Assembly: GCA_030524635.1 (NCBI GenBank) | Contig: JAUNGG010000002.1 | Coordinates: 62,001 to 126,000, forward strand | Reading direction: 5' to 3' | Source: Lachnospiraceae bacterium | GTDB taxonomy: Bacteria > Bacillota > Clostridia > Lachnospirales > Lachnospiraceae | DNA: 64,000 nucleotides | Shown here: in pieces, positions 17,415 through 25,558 of the stretch | Numbering within the stretch: position 1 is the first letter of the stretch | How the letters are laid out: the number at the start of each line of letters is the position of its first letter | Notes under the pieces: model-generated | Databases searched by the model: none | What the model saw: only the letters and a program-made list of their open reading frames with translations | Told to the model about the DNA's origin: nothing | Program-made: the position numbers and the translations under genes

Positions 17415-18173
17415 CTATCTTAAATAACTCATCATCACATCATCCGGTGTCAAACCGTACAGGTCTCCCATAAACATGACCATCTGGACCCTCCCATTGC
17501 TGATCCTGGCATAGATATACACAGTTCCCTGGATTTTCATGATCTGCTCCGCATCATACTGATAACAGTACCAGATTCCAGTAGGAAGCTGCTTTGCATC
17601 CTTTGCTGTCGGCGTTCCGATCTGGCTCATGGCAAGATCCAGGATCGGCTCGCTGTACTCGTCCAGCATGGTGCCGTACTGCTCCGCATCCTCAATATCC
17701 TTAGAGGAAATGGCAATCACACCTTTTCCATTCGTAAAATAGGTGCTGCTTTCATCCGATGCCGCATCATCCTTTACAAATCCAACAGGAACAGTAAAGG
17801 TCAGTCCATTCAGCGCAAGCTGATCTCCTGCCGGGGCTTCGGTATTCTGACCTGCATCTGCAGCCGCTTCATTTCCATTATTCTGTGCACCCTCTGCCCC
17901 CTGGGTCTGCACCACACCATTTATGATCCAGGCCCCGCTTCCATCTACCGTATATCCGTCCGGGGTTGTGGTATTGACCAGACAGTAGCCATCGGAAATG
18001 AAATAATAGCATTTTCCGTCAACCCAATTCCATCCGTCCTTCAGATAGCCTCCGTCATCCTTCTGATACCACCAGCCTGTCTGATCTGACTTCCATTCAC
18101 CTGCAAATGCCGTCAAATTCATCGCCGCTGCCAGCAATCCGACAGCAGCTGCAGTTTTCAGTATCTTTTTCAT
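17415..18173 (-). CDS. Secreted protein with choline-binding-type cell-wall repeats
   Basis: 252 residues: signal peptide MKKILKTAAAVGLLAAAMNL ending near AFAG, then two or three CW_binding repeats (GWWYQKDDGGYLKDGWNWVDGKCYYF), an acidic Asn/Ala/Glu-rich linker, and a C-terminal domain of about 125 residues (LALNGLTFTVPVGF...) with no recognised enzyme motif. The repeats should hold it on wall teichoic acid or polysaccharide. The start at 18173 has an AAGGAGG site. The C-terminal domain resembles surface-lipoprotein domains of unknown role. Confidence 0.75.
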   Translation of the reverse strand: MKKILKTAAAVGLLAAAMNLTAFAGEWKSDQTGWWYQKDDGGYLKDGWNWVDGKCYYFISDGYCLVNTTTPDGYTVDGSGAWIINGVVQTQGAEGAQNNGNEAAADAGQNTEAPAGDQLALNGLTFTVPVGFVKDDAASDESSTYFTNGKGVIAISSKDIEDAEQYGTMLDEYSEPILDLAMSQIGTPTAKDAKQLPTGIWYCYQYDAEQIMKIQGTVYIYARISNGRVQMVMFMGDLYGLTPDDVMMSYLR

Positions 18174-18293
18174 GATTTTATCCTCCTTTTTGAGAAACTC
18201 CCCAATTGCTCCGTATTGCTGCAATCACAAATACCTATCTATAGTGTAGCCCTCAGAGAAGGATTTGTCAAATAAATCCATTCCGCGTTATCT

Positions 18294-19613
18294 CTAACCG
18301 TTCGACAATCTGCGGCTTTTGGGGAACCAAACGCCCTTCGTCAGAAGATAGGACAGAGGCACCAGATACAGCAGCACGCTGCAGGGAAGCGCCTCCGCTC
18401 CCACTCCAAGCATGGCAAGAGGACCGGTGGATGCCACTGACCATGGAACCAGGGCTGCAATCAAGATAATGGAGTTGCATACATCAGCTGCCTTTTCCTG
18501 AGCATCCTCATATAACTGCCCCAGCATCTGCTCTGCCATGATAATGCCGATGGTCTGATTGCAGAACACACATCCGGCGCAGACTGCAATCACGATCTGT
18601 GCAGCAAACCGCCCCAGCTTCTCCCCCAATCTGGCAGCCTTCTTCTGGATCCCCTCCAGCATACCGGTTCCCCGGAAAATGCCGGAATAGGTGCTGGACA
18701 GGACTACCAGGGCAATCACCGTCTTCATGGACAGCATTCCACCGCCGGAAAAAATAGCCGCCAGCTTATCTGACTTCGGCTGATATCCAAAAATAGTCCA
18801 CCACACTGCATTCCAAACATCAGTTCCCTGTAAAAGGACTGCCAGAAGGAAGGCACATGCTCCGCTGGCTGCTACCGCATAAAACACCTTGATTCCAGAT
18901 AAGGCCATCACCAGAAGCATCACGGCCGGAAGTAGCGTCAGCCAGGACAAAGTAAATTCCGATGTCATCTCTTCCAGAATCTGACTATCCACCGAAAGAA
19001 TAGGATTTTGCCAGGACAGGATCCCATAGATCCCAATGGTCAGAAGCAGCGGAATAATACTGGTTTTCAGCATCATTTTCATATTCTTGCCGCTGTCAGC
19101 ACCGGAAAGAGAAACAGCCAGCAGCGCGGAACTGGAAGCCGGGGAGCACCGCTCTCCAAAATAAGCACCGCTCATAATGGCTCCTGCTGTGATCACCTCA
19201 TTGACTCCGCCGCTTCGGGCCAGAATCATCAGAACCACTCCTGCAGTTCCAGTCACCCCAAAGCTGGTGCCGATGCCGAAGGACAGGATGGCAGTCAGAA
19301 AAAAGGCAATCAAAATAAACAAATGGGGCGTGATCAGCCGAATTCCATGGTAAACGAAAAAGCCAATGGTGCCGTCCGCCCTCCACAGAGAAGTCAGGCA
19401 GCCAATAAAAACCAGCACCCGGACAACAGGAAAAGAGGTCTTTCCCCCAGTCCAGACCATGTTTCCCAGCGCAGTCCAGGTAAAGCCTCTTTTCCTTCCC
19501 ACTGCCAGAAAGCAGCAAAGCCCCAGCAGCAGTGCGTATATTAATGTTTGTCCAGATACCAGGCAGGCTATGACACCTGCCAGGAAAATAAGAAATGCTA
19601 TGAGTAAATCCAT
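18294..19613 (-). CDS. NhaC-family Na+/H+ (or amino acid/Na+) antiporter
   Basis: 439 residues, 11-12 membrane helices. The NhaC/ion-transporter superfamily signature region is GIGTSFGVTGTAGVVLMILARSGG followed by AYFGERCSPASSSALLAVSLSG. Family members exchange Na+ for H+, or malate/lactate, or amino acids. The gene lies downstream of the Na+-dependent-type TRAP transporter with a 143-base gap, so it may help recycle Na+, but no direct link is seen. Substrate uncertain. Confidence 0.85.
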   Translation of the reverse strand: MDLLIAFLIFLAGVIACLVSGQTLIYALLLGLCCFLAVGRKRGFTWTALGNMVWTGGKTSFPVVRVLVFIGCLTSLWRADGTIGFFVYHGIRLITPHLFILIAFFLTAILSFGIGTSFGVTGTAGVVLMILARSGGVNEVITAGAIMSGAYFGERCSPASSSALLAVSLSGADSGKNMKMMLKTSIIPLLLTIGIYGILSWQNPILSVDSQILEEMTSEFTLSWLTLLPAVMLLVMALSGIKVFYAVAASGACAFLLAVLLQGTDVWNAVWWTIFGYQPKSDKLAAIFSGGGMLSMKTVIALVVLSSTYSGIFRGTGMLEGIQKKAARLGEKLGRFAAQIVIAVCAGCVFCNQTIGIIMAEQMLGQLYEDAQEKAADVCNSIILIAALVPWSVASTGPLAMLGVGAEALPCSVLLYLVPLSYLLTKGVWFPKSRRLSNG

Positions 19614-19756
19614 GGTAAAAACCTCTGTCTTGTGTCTATTCGTAACTGCTAAAGACCCTTACAGCTACATATTCATTCTGATTTTTATATTGGATTTAGT
19701 ATAGCATCCAACTGCAGACTTCGCAACACATACAGTCTGCAAAAGAATGATAATCA

Positions 19757-21043
19757 CTAACAGCTTCCATACAACAATGTCACCAATCCGGTTGATATTT
19801 GTGGTACAAAGATCAGCAGAACAATCTCTGTCAGAATGGCAATCATATATGGCATTCCTTCTTTCATATATTCGTCAGTAGGACAATCCAGAATATGACA
19901 TACACTGAACATTGCTGTTCCCACCGGTGGTGTCATACATCCCATCGTTACTACAGTCATCATGATAATTCCAAAATGAACACCGTTTACACCTACAGAC
20001 TGAAGAATTGGCAGAAAGATCGGAGTAAAAATCAGGGTATTTACTGCTGAATCCATGACCATTCCCATGAACACCAGAAAAGCAGTAATTCCAACCAAAA
20101 GGATATATTTGTTCGTTGTGATTTCTGATATAAAGGAGGCAAGCCATGCCGGAGCCCCGCTGTAGGTTAAAACATAACTGAAAATACCTGCACAGATCAC
20201 AATCATAAGGATGGAACCATTATCTGTGATACTGCTGTCCAAAACTTCCATAAAATTCTTAAAGTTCAATTCTTTATAAATGAATTTTCCTACGAAAACC
20301 GCATATACGATAGCAAATGCTCCTGCTTCTGATGTGGTAAAAATACCAAACCGGATACCAACCACCAATATAACCGGAAACATCAATGCCCAAAAGCTCT
20401 TTCTGAAACTGCTCCATACCTCACCTAATTTAGGTGGGTTAAGATTAACCGGCTTATAGCCTCTCTTTTTACTAATAAAATGAGTGGGTACCATTAAGAT
20501 TAGCGTCATCAAAATACCAGGCACCACACCTGCTACAAACAGCTTTCCAACCGAAATATTTCCGACATACCCGTACATGATCAATCCCATGCTGGGCGGA
20601 ATGGTCGCCGTGATCAAACCGCCGAAGGAAAGCACAGCCGCCGTAAATGCTTTTGAATAGCCATCCTTTAACATGGATGGTCCCAAAAATCTTGCTTCCA
20701 TAGATGCATCCGCTACTGCTGAACCTGAAATTCCGCCCATCAACGCACTCAGTATGATGGACACCTGTGCCAATCCTCCTGTCAAATGACCTGTCAGAGT
20801 TTTTGCAAAGTCCACCAGTTTATCCGTAATTCCTGCCGCATTCATGATACAGCCTGCAGTCAGGAAGAACGGTACGGACAAAAAGGTGAAGCTCTGGGTA
20901 GATACTACCATTTTCTGAGCTGCAATGCTGAAGCTGACATTGGGCTCCAGGAAAAAGAACATACAGGAAGCGATTCCAATTACATATGCAATCGGCATAT
21001 TTAACAGCAGCAATAGGATAAAAACAGCAGCCACCGCTATCAT
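19757..21043 (-). CDS. TRAP transporter large permease (DctM)
   Basis: 428 residues, about 12 membrane helices, with typical DctM motifs: FLSVPFFLTAGCIMNAAGIT, LMGGISGSAVADASM and GLITATIPPSMGLIMYG. The start at 21043 (MIAVAAVF) follows GGAGGG and overlaps the DctQ stop (ATGA). It forms the transport channel of the TRAP system, driven by an ion gradient, with substrate delivered by the binding protein at 21591-22610. Confidence 0.93.
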   Translation of the reverse strand: MIAVAAVFILLLLLNMPIAYVIGIASCMFFFLEPNVSFSIAAQKMVVSTQSFTFLSVPFFLTAGCIMNAAGITDKLVDFAKTLTGHLTGGLAQVSIILSALMGGISGSAVADASMEARFLGPSMLKDGYSKAFTAAVLSFGGLITATIPPSMGLIMYGYVGNISVGKLFVAGVVPGILMTLILMVPTHFISKKRGYKPVNLNPPKLGEVWSSFRKSFWALMFPVILVVGIRFGIFTTSEAGAFAIVYAVFVGKFIYKELNFKNFMEVLDSSITDNGSILMIVICAGIFSYVLTYSGAPAWLASFISEITTNKYILLVGITAFLVFMGMVMDSAVNTLIFTPIFLPILQSVGVNGVHFGIIMMTVVTMGCMTPPVGTAMFSVCHILDCPTDEYMKEGMPYMIAILTEIVLLIFVPQISTGLVTLLYGSC

Positions 21044-21558
21044 GATACATCCCTCCTCTCTGTAAAATCTTCCATGGATGCCTTTTCGCAAATTACCAAT
21101 ACATCCTGGACAATCTGAATTATTAATGAGATCGAAATTAAAATACCACCTAATACAAGGCTTAATGTAATATAGGAATTGCTGATATTTAATGTTGTGA
21201 TCTTCGTTTTCCAGTTTAATTGTGCCATGTACATACCATAATAGGTCATCGCAACAATAAACACCAGCATCAAAATACGATTAAATAAATCGATACACAT
21301 CTGAACCTTCCTGCTAAAATGTCTGGTCAGAATATCCACGCCAAGATTTGCCTTCCTTCTGGTACTTTGACTGCATGCCAGAAATGCAAACCACGCAAAC
21401 AGCAGCAGTACCAGATCCAATGACCAGGTTACCGTGAAATTCATATATCTGGCCAGAGCCATCACAAAGCACAATATGATAATCGCTATCAGCAGTAATT
21501 TTGATAACCCTTCTTCAATTTTTACAATCCATCTGTAAATGGAAGATAAAATCTTCAT
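21040..21558 (-). CDS. TRAP transporter small permease (DctQ)
   Basis: 172 residues, four membrane helices. It has the family-typical WSLDLVLLLFAWFAFLACSQSTRRKANLGVDIL stretch (the DctQ W-E/D-L and G-x-D features). The start has a GGAGG site. It sits between DctP and DctM genes and overlaps DctM. It forms the membrane scaffold of the TRAP complex. Confidence 0.92.
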   Translation of the reverse strand: MKILSSIYRWIVKIEEGLSKLLLIAIIILCFVMALARYMNFTVTWSLDLVLLLFAWFAFLACSQSTRRKANLGVDILTRHFSRKVQMCIDLFNRILMLVFIVAMTYYGMYMAQLNWKTKITTLNISNSYITLSLVLGGILISISLIIQIVQDVLVICEKASMEDFTERRDVS

Positions 21559-21590
21559 CCTCTGCCTCCATTACTTCACATATCATTTCA

Positions 21591-22610
21591 TTACTTGATT
21601 GCATCTAACAACTGCTGCCTTGCATCTGACAGCCCTTCCGCCTCATATACCTGATCTGCAACAGCCTTAAATTCCGTCAGATCAATGGTGTCATTGACCT
21701 CAAGCCCTTTTCCCTTCATATTTTCCAACTGCTGGTCTACCAGTTCCAGGGTAAGCTTCGAGGAATATTCTCCAGCCTTCACACTATTGTCCACTAAAAT
21801 CTGCTGTAAATCCTCCGGCAGTTTTTCAAACCAGTCGTTGCTTAAAACAAGCCCCAGCATTAGCTGATACTGATGGGTCATGGTGTAATGTTTACACACC
21901 TCGTAAAGCTGCATATCATTTACCGTTACAACCTGCTGATCCGCTCCATCTACCACCTTCTGCTGAATTCCGGTATATACCTCACTCTGCGCCAGGGAGG
22001 TTGGAATTGCACCGAATGCAGTTAAGGTATCTACCCACTGCTTGGTAGATCCGGTACGCAGCTTTACATCCTTTAAATCAGCCATGGAATTGATCGGCTT
22101 TGTGGTAAGGATGTTCCGATCTCCCTCATAATAATTAAAGCTAAGTACCTTATAGCCTTCACTGGCCAGCTCATCGCACCAGCTCTGGAATACATCTGTT
22201 TGAACCATTTTATTTCCGGTCTCATAGTCATCAAACAGATACGGACCACAGATCACGCCCATATTGGGCACGATATCGGAGAAACGGCCTGCATCTGTCA
22301 TAAAGGCAACATTGGAACCTGTTTTGCACTGATTGATCAAATCTACCGCGTCGCCTAAGCTTCCGTTGGGAAATACTTCTACCTGAATCCGTCCGTCAGA
22401 GGCTGCTTCCACATCTTTCTCAAACTGATACAACGCCTGCACCACCGGAGCCTTATCTCCCTGCACATGAGATACCTTTAAATTATAGGTTTCTGCTGTT
22501 GTTTCAGCAGCAGTATTGTTTGATGGAGCTGTGCTCTCCTTTCCCTTGCAGGCAGTTAATCCTGCAGCCATACATACCGCCATAATTCCACATAATAATT
22601 GTTTTTTCAT
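21591..22610 (-). CDS. TRAP transporter solute-binding lipoprotein (DctP)
   Basis: 339 residues. A lipoprotein signal peptide ends with lipobox LTAC (Cys 21). The DctP fold is indicated by HVQGDKAPVVQALYQFEKDVEAAS, VFPNGSLGDAVDLINQCKTG and the substrate-carboxylate Arg region LKDVKLRTGSTKQWVDTLTAFGA. TRAP binding proteins usually take organic acids or sugar acids. Position in the genome points to the glycyl radical enzyme substrate. Start at 22610 with AAGGAGAGG. Divergent from the AraC gene. Confidence 0.93.
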   Translation of the reverse strand: MKKQLLCGIMAVCMAAGLTACKGKESTAPSNNTAAETTAETYNLKVSHVQGDKAPVVQALYQFEKDVEAASDGRIQVEVFPNGSLGDAVDLINQCKTGSNVAFMTDAGRFSDIVPNMGVICGPYLFDDYETGNKMVQTDVFQSWCDELASEGYKVLSFNYYEGDRNILTTKPINSMADLKDVKLRTGSTKQWVDTLTAFGAIPTSLAQSEVYTGIQQKVVDGADQQVVTVNDMQLYEVCKHYTMTHQYQLMLGLVLSNDWFEKLPEDLQQILVDNSVKAGEYSSKLTLELVDQQLENMKGKGLEVNDTIDLTEFKAVADQVYEAEGLSDARQQLLDAIK

Positions 22611-22634
22611 CTTATCCCTCTCCTTTTTATTTTT

Positions 22635-22647
22635 TACGAACAAAAGC
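22635..22647 (+). promoter_or_regulatory. 13-base motif shared with the glycyl radical operon leader
   Basis: TACGAACAAAAGC lies 25-37 bases upstream of the dctP start codon. The identical 13 bases occur, on the opposite strand, at 30762-30774 just after the -10 of the activase-GRE operon. It is a candidate operator of a shared regulon, possibly bound by the AraC-family protein. Confidence 0.5.
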
Positions 22648-22896
22648 TTATTTATTTGATAGCATAAGTTTATCATGACCGTTACGACTTTTTTTGCAGT
22701 TATACCAAAAAAATTTGCGCTTTCTTTTCCAGGATAGCTATTTTAAGGCTTTTTTCCTTCATTAATTTGATGTTTTTTGGTATTATTTCAATATAAAGCA
22801 AATTTTTCTGACAAAATGCAAAGTTTCCTATCTGTCCTGATTTATAATAGTCGCAAATCATTTTTACCATTTTTTATAAAAGCAAAGGAGATGTCT

Positions 22897-23763
22897 ATGG
22901 ATATCCAGTACAATCAAAAATTTACTGATGAATTTTCCCTGAAACATAAAATAACCCGCTCCAATGAACTGCCCCGCCCACATTATCATGATGATTATGA
23001 ACTGTTTTTAAATCTCACGGAAAATCTGGTCACTATGGTAAATGGAAAATATTATCATATTAATCCCGGCACCCTTCTTTTATTTAACAATATGGATCTT
23101 CATCACAACTACATTGTTTCCAATAAAAATGACTATGACCGGTATGTCCTCTTTTTTAAGCCGGATTACATCCGTTCCCTGTCATCGGCCCAAACGGATC
23201 TTTTAGAATGCTTCCTATTCCGGCCATTTGAAGACCCGAACATTCTCCCCCTGAACCGCCGGCAGCAAGATAAACTAATCAAAACAATGAATCAAATTAT
23301 TAATATTAATCATGCCCAGTCTGACGAAATTTATGGAAAAGATCTTCTGATTAAATTTAAATTAGGGGAACTGCTGATTAATGTCAACAGCATTTACCGG
23401 GAATACCATGGTATCAAACATACCATTTTAAACTCCCATTACTCTCTGGTGTACAATATTATTAATTTCATTCATGCAAATTTCCAAAATAACCTTTCCC
23501 TGGATTATCTGGAGAAGAAATTTTATATCAACAAATACTATCTGTGCACCCTGTTTAAGGAAGTTACCGGCACATCGCCTAATCAATATATCATCAACTG
23601 CCGCATTAACAAGGCAAAGGAGCTTCTGATGAATGATGTGAGTGTAGAAGAAACCTGCAGTCAATCCGGCTTCAATAACCTGTCCCATTTCAGCCGAACC
23701 TTCAAAAAAGCAGTGGGCGACAGTCCAAAGCAATTTCAGTTAAAGTCAAAATCAATTCTCTAA
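22897..23763 (+). CDS. AraC-family transcriptional regulator
   Basis: 288 residues: an N-terminal cupin-like sensor (LPRPHYHDDYELFLNLTENLVTMVNGKYYHINPGTLLLFNN) and a C-terminal double helix-turn-helix (LDYLEKKFYINKYYLCTLFKEVTGTSPNQYI...CSQSGFNNLSHFSRTFKKAVGDSPKQF). The start at 22897 follows AAAGGAG by six bases. The frame is open 120 bases upstream. It is divergent from the TRAP operon and probably regulates it and the glycyl radical operon in response to a carbohydrate-like effector. It is AT-rich compared with most of the window. Confidence 0.92.
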   Translation: MDIQYNQKFTDEFSLKHKITRSNELPRPHYHDDYELFLNLTENLVTMVNGKYYHINPGTLLLFNNMDLHHNYIVSNKNDYDRYVLFFKPDYIRSLSSAQTDLLECFLFRPFEDPNILPLNRRQQDKLIKTMNQIININHAQSDEIYGKDLLIKFKLGELLINVNSIYREYHGIKHTILNSHYSLVYNIINFIHANFQNNLSLDYLEKKFYINKYYLCTLFKEVTGTSPNQYIINCRINKAKELLMNDVSVEETCSQSGFNNLSHFSRTFKKAVGDSPKQFQLKSKSIL

Positions 23764-23874
23764 ATACTCTGTTTTTTATAATAAACCAGCTACTTTCTGG
23801 CTAAATAATAACGAGGTTAGCAAAAAATCGGAGCTTTAGGAATTGTGTTTTAATGATAAAGGAGTGAACTGTTA

Positions 23875-23903
23875 TTGACATTATTGATGCTCAGTGTTAT
23901 AAT
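23875..23903 (+). promoter_or_regulatory. Consensus sigma-A promoter of the GNAT leader
   Basis: Perfect TTGACA (23875-23880) and TATAAT (23898-23903) with a 17-base spacer. It drives the leader peptide/attenuator region in front of the acetyltransferase. Such a perfect promoter is typical of mobile resistance genes. Confidence 0.9.
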
Positions 23904-23938
23904 TATGCAAAATCAGATAGAAAGCGAGGTGCTCAATT

Positions 23939-24001
23939 ATGGGAAATAACAGGGTTAATATGAAATCTGAATATCTTTTGAGGACCTCGGTTGCATTGTA
24001 A
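23939..24001 (+). CDS. 20-residue leader peptide
   Basis: ATG with a GCGAGGTGCTC site in front encodes a 20-residue peptide that begins MGNNRVNMKSEY and ends TSVAL. The Shine-Dalgarno region (925-934 of the 23 kb block, CGAGGTGCTC) can pair with GAGGACCTCG at 23980-23989 inside the peptide frame (one mismatch). A terminator hairpin follows at 24023-24050. Promoter, peptide and terminator together form a classic attenuator like those before ribosome-protection and erm-type genes. The activity is inferred. Confidence 0.65.
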   Translation: MGNNRVNMKSEYLLRTSVAL

Positions 24002-24022
24002 TAGTATTTTGTAGATTTTTTT

Positions 24023-24050
24023 GCCGTGGTTTAATTAGCCGCGGCTTTTT
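24023..24050 (+). terminator. Attenuator terminator before the GNAT gene
   Basis: Stem GCCGTGG/CCGCGGC (one G-U pair) with an AT-rich loop and a T run, between the leader peptide stop and the acetyltransferase start. It would stop transcription unless leader translation is disturbed. Confidence 0.75.
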
Positions 24051-24139
24051 GTTTGTTTTTGATGCAATCTTCTGTTCCTTATAGATGTTCATACAAGATC
24101 AACTTACTGATTAAGTCAGGACAATTTATGGAGGAATTT

Positions 24140-24586
24140 ATGATTCATCTTAGAAAAATTACAGAAGAAAACTTTATTGACGCATTTAATCTGAAACTCG
24201 CACCAGAACAAGAACGCTTTGTTTCACATCCGATTCGCAGTCTCGCACAGGCTTATGTTTATAGGGAGCAATGTCAGCCTTTGGGAATATATGAAGATGA
24301 CACTATGGTTGGCTATGTTATGGTGATTTACGATTATGATATCCCTGAATATGATATATGGCATATGATGATTGATGTATCGAAACAGAAACGGGGCTAT
24401 GGTAGAGCTGCATTGGATCGGGTGCTTGATTATATCAAAGCTAAACCTTTTGGCGCTTCAAATCGGGTAACTTTAACCTGTAACAGGGATAATATCCAAG
24501 CACTAAATTTGTATAAGAGTAGAGGCTTTACAGAGACCGGAGCAGCGGACGAAGATGAAATAGAACTATCACTGATCATGCAGTAA
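24140..24586 (+). CDS. GNAT family N-acetyltransferase (spermine/spermidine BltD-like or resistance-type)
   Basis: 148 residues with the GNAT core: MVGYVMVIYDYD (beta 4), WHMMIDVSKQKRGYGRAALDRVL (motif A, acetyl-CoA loop RGYGRA) and NIQALNLYKSRGF (motif B). The N-terminus, EENFIDAFNLKLAPEQERFV, resembles polyamine acetyltransferases of the BltD/PaiA type. GGAGG lies five bases before ATG 24140. It is controlled by a promoter/leader peptide/terminator unit and lies inside a mobile-element scar, so a drug-modifying role is possible. The substrate cannot be read. Confidence 0.8.
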   Translation: MIHLRKITEENFIDAFNLKLAPEQERFVSHPIRSLAQAYVYREQCQPLGIYEDDTMVGYVMVIYDYDIPEYDIWHMMIDVSKQKRGYGRAALDRVLDYIKAKPFGASNRVTLTCNRDNIQALNLYKSRGFTETGAADEDEIELSLIMQ

Positions 24587-24727
24587 CAAATTCCTATTTA
24601 TCAGGCTGGTCGTCTCGCCTAAAAGCTGAATATCAGCCGCCCACCGGCGGCACACCAGGCAGGAAATCAGAAATGGTTTCCTGCTTTTCTTTTGCCCAAA
24701 ACCAACCACAGGAAGGAGGAAGCCGAT

Positions 24728-25227
24728 ATGCCCTGTCCCCACCATGATATAAAAATCGTCCAGCGCAGCAATCACCAGTCAGCCGTAGCCGCCGCAGCTT
24801 ACCAGAGCGGGGAACAGCTGTTTTCCGAATACGACCAGAAACAGAAATATTATTCCCATAAAAGTGAAATCGTCCACACCGAAATCATGCTGCCGCCCCA
24901 TGCCCCGCGGTCATACGCAGACCGGAATACCTTGTGGAACGCCGCCGAAGCCATAGAAAAACAATGGAACTCCCAGCTTGCCCGGAGGTTCGTGCTTGCC
25001 ATACCGAGGGAACTTCCCCCGGAACAGTACGCCAACCTTATCCGGGACTACTGCCGGGAGTTTTTCGTTTCCAAAGGCATGATTGCCGACTTTGCCATCC
25101 ATGACAAGGGGGACGGAAATCCCCACGCCCACATCCTTCTTACCATGCGGGCGATGGACGAAACCGGGAAATGGCTCCCCAAGAGCCGGAAAGTCTACGA
25201 CCTTGACGAGAACGGCGAGCGTATTCC
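24728..25227 (+). pseudogene. MobA/MobL relaxase, truncated after ~165 residues
   Basis: Begins MPCPHHDIKIVQRSNHQSAVAAAAYQSGEQL after GGAGGAAGCC, the standard MobL/MobQ N-terminus. It carries the HUH metal site (H133-A-H135 in NPHAHILLTMR). Homology continues through SRKVYDLDENGERI, then the frame enters unrelated DNA at about 25224 and stops at 25240. Full-length MobL proteins are several hundred residues, so the helicase/C-terminal part is lost. The intact version nicks oriT of mobilisable elements. Its GC content is higher than that of the neighbouring GNAT region, so the scar is composite. Confidence 0.85.
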
Positions 25228-25308
25228 AACATCACCATGACGCTGAACTATTACGCACATGCGACTTTTGCTTCTGCGAAGGCTGAAATGGATAGGCTGG
25301 CGGCATAG
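25225..25308 (+). pseudogene. C-terminal remnant of a tyrosine recombinase/integrase
   Basis: In the frame ending with TAG at 25306-25308, the codons read SNITMTLNYYAHATFASAKA...RLAA, the last ~28 residues of a transposon-type integrase. They include the NITMTLNYYAH motif with the catalytic Tyr. The rest of the integrase is missing: the sequence joins directly to the cut relaxase. This shows an internal deletion between relaxase and integrase of one element. Confidence 0.75.
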
Positions 25309-25493
25309 TAGTAAGGGCAGTTTTTACTACACTTTTACTACTTTTGATTGCCGAGTGAGGCTTGGAAATGCCGAGTTGTGCCGAGTATCTTCCGTAAAGA
25401 AAAATGCCGGAAAAGCCTGAAATATCAGGCTAAACCGACATTTGCCACCAAATGCAAAGATAATCAGAAATTTGCTATAACTTTTCAAATAAA
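25309..25493. other. Probable right end of the mobile-element scar
   Basis: No gene. It holds two close copies of TTTTACTAC (25322-25340 region) and three copies of GCCGAGT (25350, 25370, 25380). These lie directly after the integrase end, where arm-type or core sites of an integrative element are expected. No target-site duplication could be defined by eye. Confidence 0.4.
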
Positions 25494-25540
25494 ATGCAGG
25501 CTCCTCCAAAGCTTACCTGTGCTTTCGAGGAAACCTGCAT
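25494..25540 (-). terminator. Intrinsic terminator of the GRE-cupin-manA operon
   Basis: Long hairpin: ATGCAGG, TCCTC and AAAGC arms pair with GCTTT, GAGGA and CCTGCAT around an 8-base loop. On the minus strand it is followed by TTTTATTTG. It starts 18 bases after the manA stop codon and marks the native side of the insertion. Confidence 0.8.
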
Positions 25541-25558
25541 ATTTTAATAGGGTTACTG

